Part shown: piece by piece, positions 60,534-64,000 of the stretch
Layout: the number at the start of each line of letters is the position of its first letter
Numbering within the stretch: the first letter of the stretch is position 1
NCBI RefSeq assembly: GCF_002013915.1
Contig: NZ_MBTF01000010.1
Coordinates: 45,161 to 109,160 of the forward strand
Source of the DNA: Mucilaginibacter pedocola
Lineage (GTDB): Bacteria; Bacteroidota; Bacteroidia; Sphingobacteriales; Sphingobacteriaceae
DNA: 64,000 nt
Direction of reading: 5' to 3'
Made by a program: the position numbers and the translations under genes
The notes under the pieces: model-generated
Told to the model about the DNA's origin: nothing
Databases searched by the model: none
What the model saw: only the letters and a program-made list of their open reading frames with translations

Positions 60534-61868
60534 ATGAGTATTAAACCCAGGCTTAGCCGTTTCGACCTGACGATGATCGTGATAAGCTTGGTGATAGGCA
60601 TGGGCATTTTTGGCACACCCAGCGATGTTGCCCAAAAGGCGGGCAATAGCTGGGTATTCTTCGGCGCCTGGATATTCGGTGGACTGGTTAGCCTCTGCGG
60701 TGCGCTCACCTTTGCCGAGATAGGAGCGCGGTACCCTACCACGGGCGGCTTTTACAAAGTTTTCTCCTACAGCTTCCATCCGGCTTTTGCTTTCATGATC
60801 AATTGGGTGCTGGTGATCAGCAACGCTGCATCGGTGGCTGCTGTAGCATTATTAGGTGCCGAATACATTAACCCTATTTTATTGCCTGCTGACATGCAGA
60901 ACAGCTTTGGCACCAAGTTGACCACCATACTAACGGTGCTGGTACTTTATGGCATTAACTTTTTAGGGATAAAGCTGAGCGCCCGCACACAAAACGTGCT
61001 TACCATTTTTAAGGCAGGGATGATAGTTGTTCTATGTACAGCAATTTTTAAGAGCGATGCCCTACCTGTAGCTACTTCATTGACAAGTCAAACCGACGGC
61101 AACCTGGTAACCGCGTTCGGCTTAAGCCTTGTCGCTGTGTTTTTTACCTATACCGGCTACGCCCAAACTATCAACTTTGGAGGGGATATTATTGATGCGA
61201 AGCGGAATATCCCGCGTTCGATATTTATTGGTATTGGCGTAGTGATTACCCTATATCTCGCCATTAATTACGCCTACTTTAAAGTGCTCGGGCTGGAAGG
61301 TTTGAAACAAAACCACACGCTTGCCGCAACTATGGCGGGTATCATTTTCGGGCCGACGGGTGCTAAGATCACCTCCATACTCATGTTCGTGTCGGTTGTG
61401 GCTTATGTGAACGTTAATATCCTATCCAGTCCTCGGGTGTATTACGCCATGGCAGAAGATGGTATTTTGCCGCAGATATTTAAACGGGTAAATGAGAAAA
61501 CCCAGGTGCAGGAATTTGGCATGAGCTTTTTTGTGATCGCTATTTTGGTTATCCTGTTTTTTGTAGGCTCGTTTAGCGATATGCTGCGTTATGTAATGTT
61601 TTTCGAGACCATCGGCGTATCGGTAGCGGCCATCGCCATTTTTATCCTGCGCAAAAAAACGCGCGGGCAGGATATCAAAGATATTTACACCATTAAATGG
61701 TATCCGCTGGTGCCGCTGGTTTTTATCCTCTCCTACTGGTTCGTCACCATCAACATCTTCATTTCTTTTAAAGAAAACCCCTATGCGGCATTGTTTTGTT
61801 TAGCTGCTTATGCCATTGGGTTGGGGATATATTATTTAAGCGTTGGGAAGCAACAAAAGCCCGTTTAG
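60534..61868 (+). CDS. APC family amino acid permease
   Basis: A 444-residue polytopic transporter with about twelve transmembrane helices. The N-terminal LVIGMGIFGTPSDVAQKAGN is the APC-family helix 1 signature with the unwound G-G motif, followed by GALTFAEIGARYPTTGGFYK, a consensus seen in amino-acid/polyamine exchangers. A further conserved region FGLSLVAVFFTYTGYAQTIN lies in helix 6. Substrate unknown. Monocistronic. Confidence 0.9.
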   Translation: MSIKPRLSRFDLTMIVISLVIGMGIFGTPSDVAQKAGNSWVFFGAWIFGGLVSLCGALTFAEIGARYPTTGGFYKVFSYSFHPAFAFMINWVLVISNAASVAAVALLGAEYINPILLPADMQNSFGTKLTTILTVLVLYGINFLGIKLSARTQNVLTIFKAGMIVVLCTAIFKSDALPVATSLTSQTDGNLVTAFGLSLVAVFFTYTGYAQTINFGGDIIDAKRNIPRSIFIGIGVVITLYLAINYAYFKVLGLEGLKQNHTLAATMAGIIFGPTGAKITSILMFVSVVAYVNVNILSSPRVYYAMAEDGILPQIFKRVNEKTQVQEFGMSFFVIAILVILFFVGSFSDMLRYVMFFETIGVSVAAIAIFILRKKTRGQDIKDIYTIKWYPLVPLVFILSYWFVTINIFISFKENPYAALFCLAAYAIGLGIYYLSVGKQQKPV

Positions 61869-61956
61869 CCTTACTTTTTATCTTGATCTATTGTACCTGA
61901 TAGTAAAAGGGGGGGTCTATTCAAAATAAATCTTTTTAAATTTTTTTAAAAAGTAT

Positions 61957-61988
61957 TTTGATTTATTAAATTAAGTTTAGTAAGTTTG
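61957..61988 (+). promoter_or_regulatory. Canonical Bacteroidota promoter (-33/-7) upstream of nagB
   Basis: TTTG (61957-61960), a 20-base spacer, and TAAGTTTG (61981-61988) match the TTTG-N19-21-TAnnTTTG consensus exactly. Transcription would begin near 61995, about 155 bases before the nagB start codon. Confidence 0.7.
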
Positions 61989-61994
61989 TGTCAT

Positions 61995-62102
61995 AATGAA
62001 TTTAACCTCATTACATAGTTCGCGTTCTCATTCCCTGGTTAGGGGATTTAAATTTTATAGTTAATTGGTTGGTAAATCCTCACTCCGGTGAGGATTTTTT
62101 TT
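61995..62102 (+). ncRNA. Candidate leader RNA or attenuator before nagB
   Basis: From the predicted start the transcript runs about 80 bases, includes a short TCCC / GGGGA hairpin, and ends at a terminator (62074-62102) located 48 bases before the nagB ATG. It may be a conditional attenuator or a small RNA. No coding ORF or known riboswitch motif is seen. Confidence 0.4.
62074..62102 (+). terminator. Terminator in the nagB leader
   Basis: Perfect 10-bp stem AAATCCTCAC / GTGAGGATTT with TCCG tetraloop-like loop and eight T. Confidence 0.8.
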
Positions 62103-62149
62103 ATACCCAAATTTCTGTAGCACAACAATATCAAATTATATAAGCATTT

Positions 62150-64000
62150 ATGGCACGATTAAATTTATTGGAAGAGACGAGGTACGAGAAGCTGCCCGTT
62201 AGCGTGTATGCCAACCAAAAAGAGGCATCGCTGGCGGTAGCGGCACGCATAGCAAAGCTGATACGCGGCAAACAGGCAGCAGGGCAGCAAACCGTTCTGG
62301 GTTTGGCTACCGGCGTAACGCCCATCGGCGTTTATGCCGAGCTGATTCGCCTGCACAAAGAAGAAGGCTTATCATTTAAGGATGTAGTAACTTTCAACCT
62401 GGATGAGTACTACCCTATGAAGCCTGATGCTGCCCAAAGCTACGTTACTTTCATGAACGAGAATTTATTCGACCATATCGATATCGATAAAGCTTTAGTG
62501 CACATCCCCGATGGTACCTTGGCACAGGATGATGTGGCTGCCTTCTGTTTAGATTACGAACGCCAGATAGAAGAGCTTGGCGGTTTGGATTTGCAGCTAT
62601 TGGGTATAGGGCGTACCGGGCACATTGGCTTCAATGAGCCTGGCTCTGCACCCAACTCGGGTACCCGTTTGGTAACGCTTGACGACCTTACCCGCCGCGA
62701 TGCTTCGCGCGATTTTGGTGGTAAAGAGAATGTACCTACCAAAGCCATCACCATGGGCGTTGGTACTATCTTTAAAGCCCGCGAAATTATCCTGATGGCA
62801 TGGAGCGCCAAAAAAGCGCCTATCGTACAAAAAGCTGTAGAAGGCGAAATATCAGGCGAAGTACCTGCTACCTTCCTGCAGCTTTCTGATAGTGTTGAAT
62901 TCGTATTGGACCAGGGTGCTGCTTCTGACTTAACGCGCTTTAACACCCCATGGCTGGTTAAGGATTGCGTTTGGGAAAATGCTTTAATTAAAAAAGCCGT
63001 TATCTGGCTATCAGGCGCCGTAGGTAAGCCTATCTTAAAACTGACCGAAGAAGATTACAATGCGCATGGCATGGCGCAGCTTGCCGTGGAGCAAGGGCCG
63101 GTATACAATATCAATATCGACATATTTAACCAGGTACAGCATACCATTACCGGTTGGCCGGGTGGTAAGCCGGGTGCTGATGACAGCCAGCGCCCCGAAC
63201 GTGCCGAACCGGCACGCAAGCGCTCTATCGTATTCTCCCCGCACCCCGACGATGATGTAATATCTATGGGTGGTACATTTATTAGGCTCGTTGACCAGGG
63301 GCATGATGTACACGTAGCATACCAAACATCGGGCAATACTGCAGTATGGGATGATGATGTATTGCGTTATGTAGAGTTCGCTATCGACTTTAAAGAAAGT
63401 GTTGGCGAAGATGCTGCTGAGCTGAAAAAACTTTACGGCGAGATGCGCCATTTCATCGAGAACAAAGTACCTAACCAGGTAGATACGCAGGAGATACGCA
63501 ATGTTAAAGGTTTCATCCGTAAAACCGAAGCGATAGCCGGTGCACGTTACGCAGGCTTGCCGGATAGCAATATCCATTTCCAGGCTTTGCCTTTTTACGA
63601 AACAGGCAAAACCAAGAAGAATGCCGTTGGCGAAGAGGATATCCTGTTAACTATGGAGCTTCTGCAAAAAATAAAGCCACACCAGGTTTTTGCAGCAGGC
63701 GATTTCGCCGACCCTAACGGTACGCACATCGTTTGCTTCAACATTATCCTCGCTGCCCTGCAACGCTTAAAAGAAACCGAAGAGTGGGTAAAAGATTGCT
63801 GGATGTGGCTGTACCGCGGTGCATGGCACGAGTTTGCTACCCACGAGATTGAGATGGCTGTACCATTATCGCCTGCCGAAGTATTGCGCAAGCGCGATGC
63901 GATCTTCAAGCACCAAAGCCAGAAAGATACCCCGGTATTCCCCGGCGATGATGCCCGCGAGTTCTGGGTACGCGCCGAGGACCGTAACCGCGAAACTGCC
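62150..64000 (+). CDS. nagB: Glucosamine-6-phosphate deaminase NagB fused to a PIG-L domain (cut by window edge)
   Basis: 617 codons are visible and the frame is open at the right edge. N-terminal NagB domain (1-275): VLGLATGVTPIGVYAELI, FNLDEYYPM with the catalytic Asp, and GIGRTGHIGFNEPGSAPNSG with the active-site His; the family norm GIGGNGHIGFNEPG is varied at two positions. From about residue 350 a PIG-L/LmbE deacetylase-like domain begins with FSPHPDDDVISMGGTFIRL (PHPDD metal motif). Such fusions are usual in Bacteroidota. NagB makes fructose-6-phosphate from glucosamine-6-phosphate; the PIG-L part may deacetylate an N-acetyl sugar. Confidence 0.92.
   Translation, partial: MARLNLLEETRYEKLPVSVYANQKEASLAVAARIAKLIRGKQAAGQQTVLGLATGVTPIGVYAELIRLHKEEGLSFKDVVTFNLDEYYPMKPDAAQSYVTFMNENLFDHIDIDKALVHIPDGTLAQDDVAAFCLDYERQIEELGGLDLQLLGIGRTGHIGFNEPGSAPNSGTRLVTLDDLTRRDASRDFGGKENVPTKAITMGVGTIFKAREIILMAWSAKKAPIVQKAVEGEISGEVPATFLQLSDSVEFVLDQGAASDLTRFNTPWLVKDCVWENALIKKAVIWLSGAVGKPILKLTEEDYNAHGMAQLAVEQGPVYNINIDIFNQVQHTITGWPGGKPGADDSQRPERAEPARKRSIVFSPHPDDDVISMGGTFIRLVDQGHDVHVAYQTSGNTAVWDDDVLRYVEFAIDFKESVGEDAAELKKLYGEMRHFIENKVPNQVDTQEIRNVKGFIRKTEAIAGARYAGLPDSNIHFQALPFYETGKTKKNAVGEEDILLTMELLQKIKPHQVFAAGDFADPNGTHIVCFNIILAALQRLKETEEWVKDCWMWLYRGAWHEFATHEIEMAVPLSPAEVLRKRDAIFKHQSQKDTPVFPGDDAREFWVRAEDRNRETA

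Overview
The window looks like chromosomal DNA of a Sphingobacteriaceae member (Bacteroidota), Mucilaginibacter- or Pedobacter-like. The reasons are the Bacteroidota-type promoters (TTTG / TAnnTTTG), the CTnDOT-type tra genes, the rpmB-rpmG-DUF4295 operon, bshC, a NagB fused to a PIG-L domain, a TonB-dependent outer-membrane protein beside a LytS/LytTR pair, and many intergenic 'word' repeats of the kind common in this phylum. Species identity is inferred from gene content; no complete rRNA or tRNA gene is present.

Layout. (1) 1-7056 is the right end of an integrative conjugative element: traI (partial), traJ, traK, traM, an unusually long accessory protein, two small DNA-binding-type proteins and a tyrosine recombinase, ending in a 3' fragment of tRNA-Ala(GGC) that marks the attachment site. 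(2) 7057-7450 holds a GIY-YIG nuclease ORF lying between two copies of the tRNA-Ala 3' end. (3) 7.7-19 kb: a TPR histidine kinase, an S41 protease, a Gfo/Idh/MocA - DUF6807 - DoxX group, a GH13 amylase and an M1 peptidase. (4) 19-28 kb: an MFS exporter, three tiny proteins (two tandem paralogues), the surE - membrane protein - lpxB operon, a Uma2 protein, an acyltransferase, CsbD, an Imm33-like protein and acs. (5) 28-38 kb: housekeeping genes rpmB, rpmG, DUF4295, ftsY, rimO and bshC, plus an Ldh-family dehydrogenase and small secreted proteins. (6) 38-44 kb: a TonB-type receptor divergent from its probable LytS/LytTR regulators, then a gene bracketed by a palindromic repeat. (7) 45-60 kb: e(P4)-type phosphatase, aldose epimerase, DUF1080 hydrolase, AraC regulator, GH35 beta-galactosidase, and the topoisomerase IV genes parC and parE with cdd, a GDSL hydrolase and others between them. 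(8) 60.5-64 kb: an APC permease and nagB-PIG-L, which runs off the right edge.

How it fits together. The chromosomal part is a mix of envelope, translation and carbohydrate-scavenging functions (GH13, GH35, DUF1080, DUF6807, NagB) typical of a free-living polysaccharide degrader. The points most worth following are the tRNA-fragment/GIY-YIG arrangement at the element's end, phased 11-bp repeats upstream of the integrase, a 21-bp-spaced direct repeat that fits a LytTR operator in front of the TonB-type receptor, tandem ~50-residue paralogues missed by ordinary gene length cut-offs, two candidate short transcripts (18.9 kb and 62.0 kb), and a set of intergenic repeats with inverted ends.
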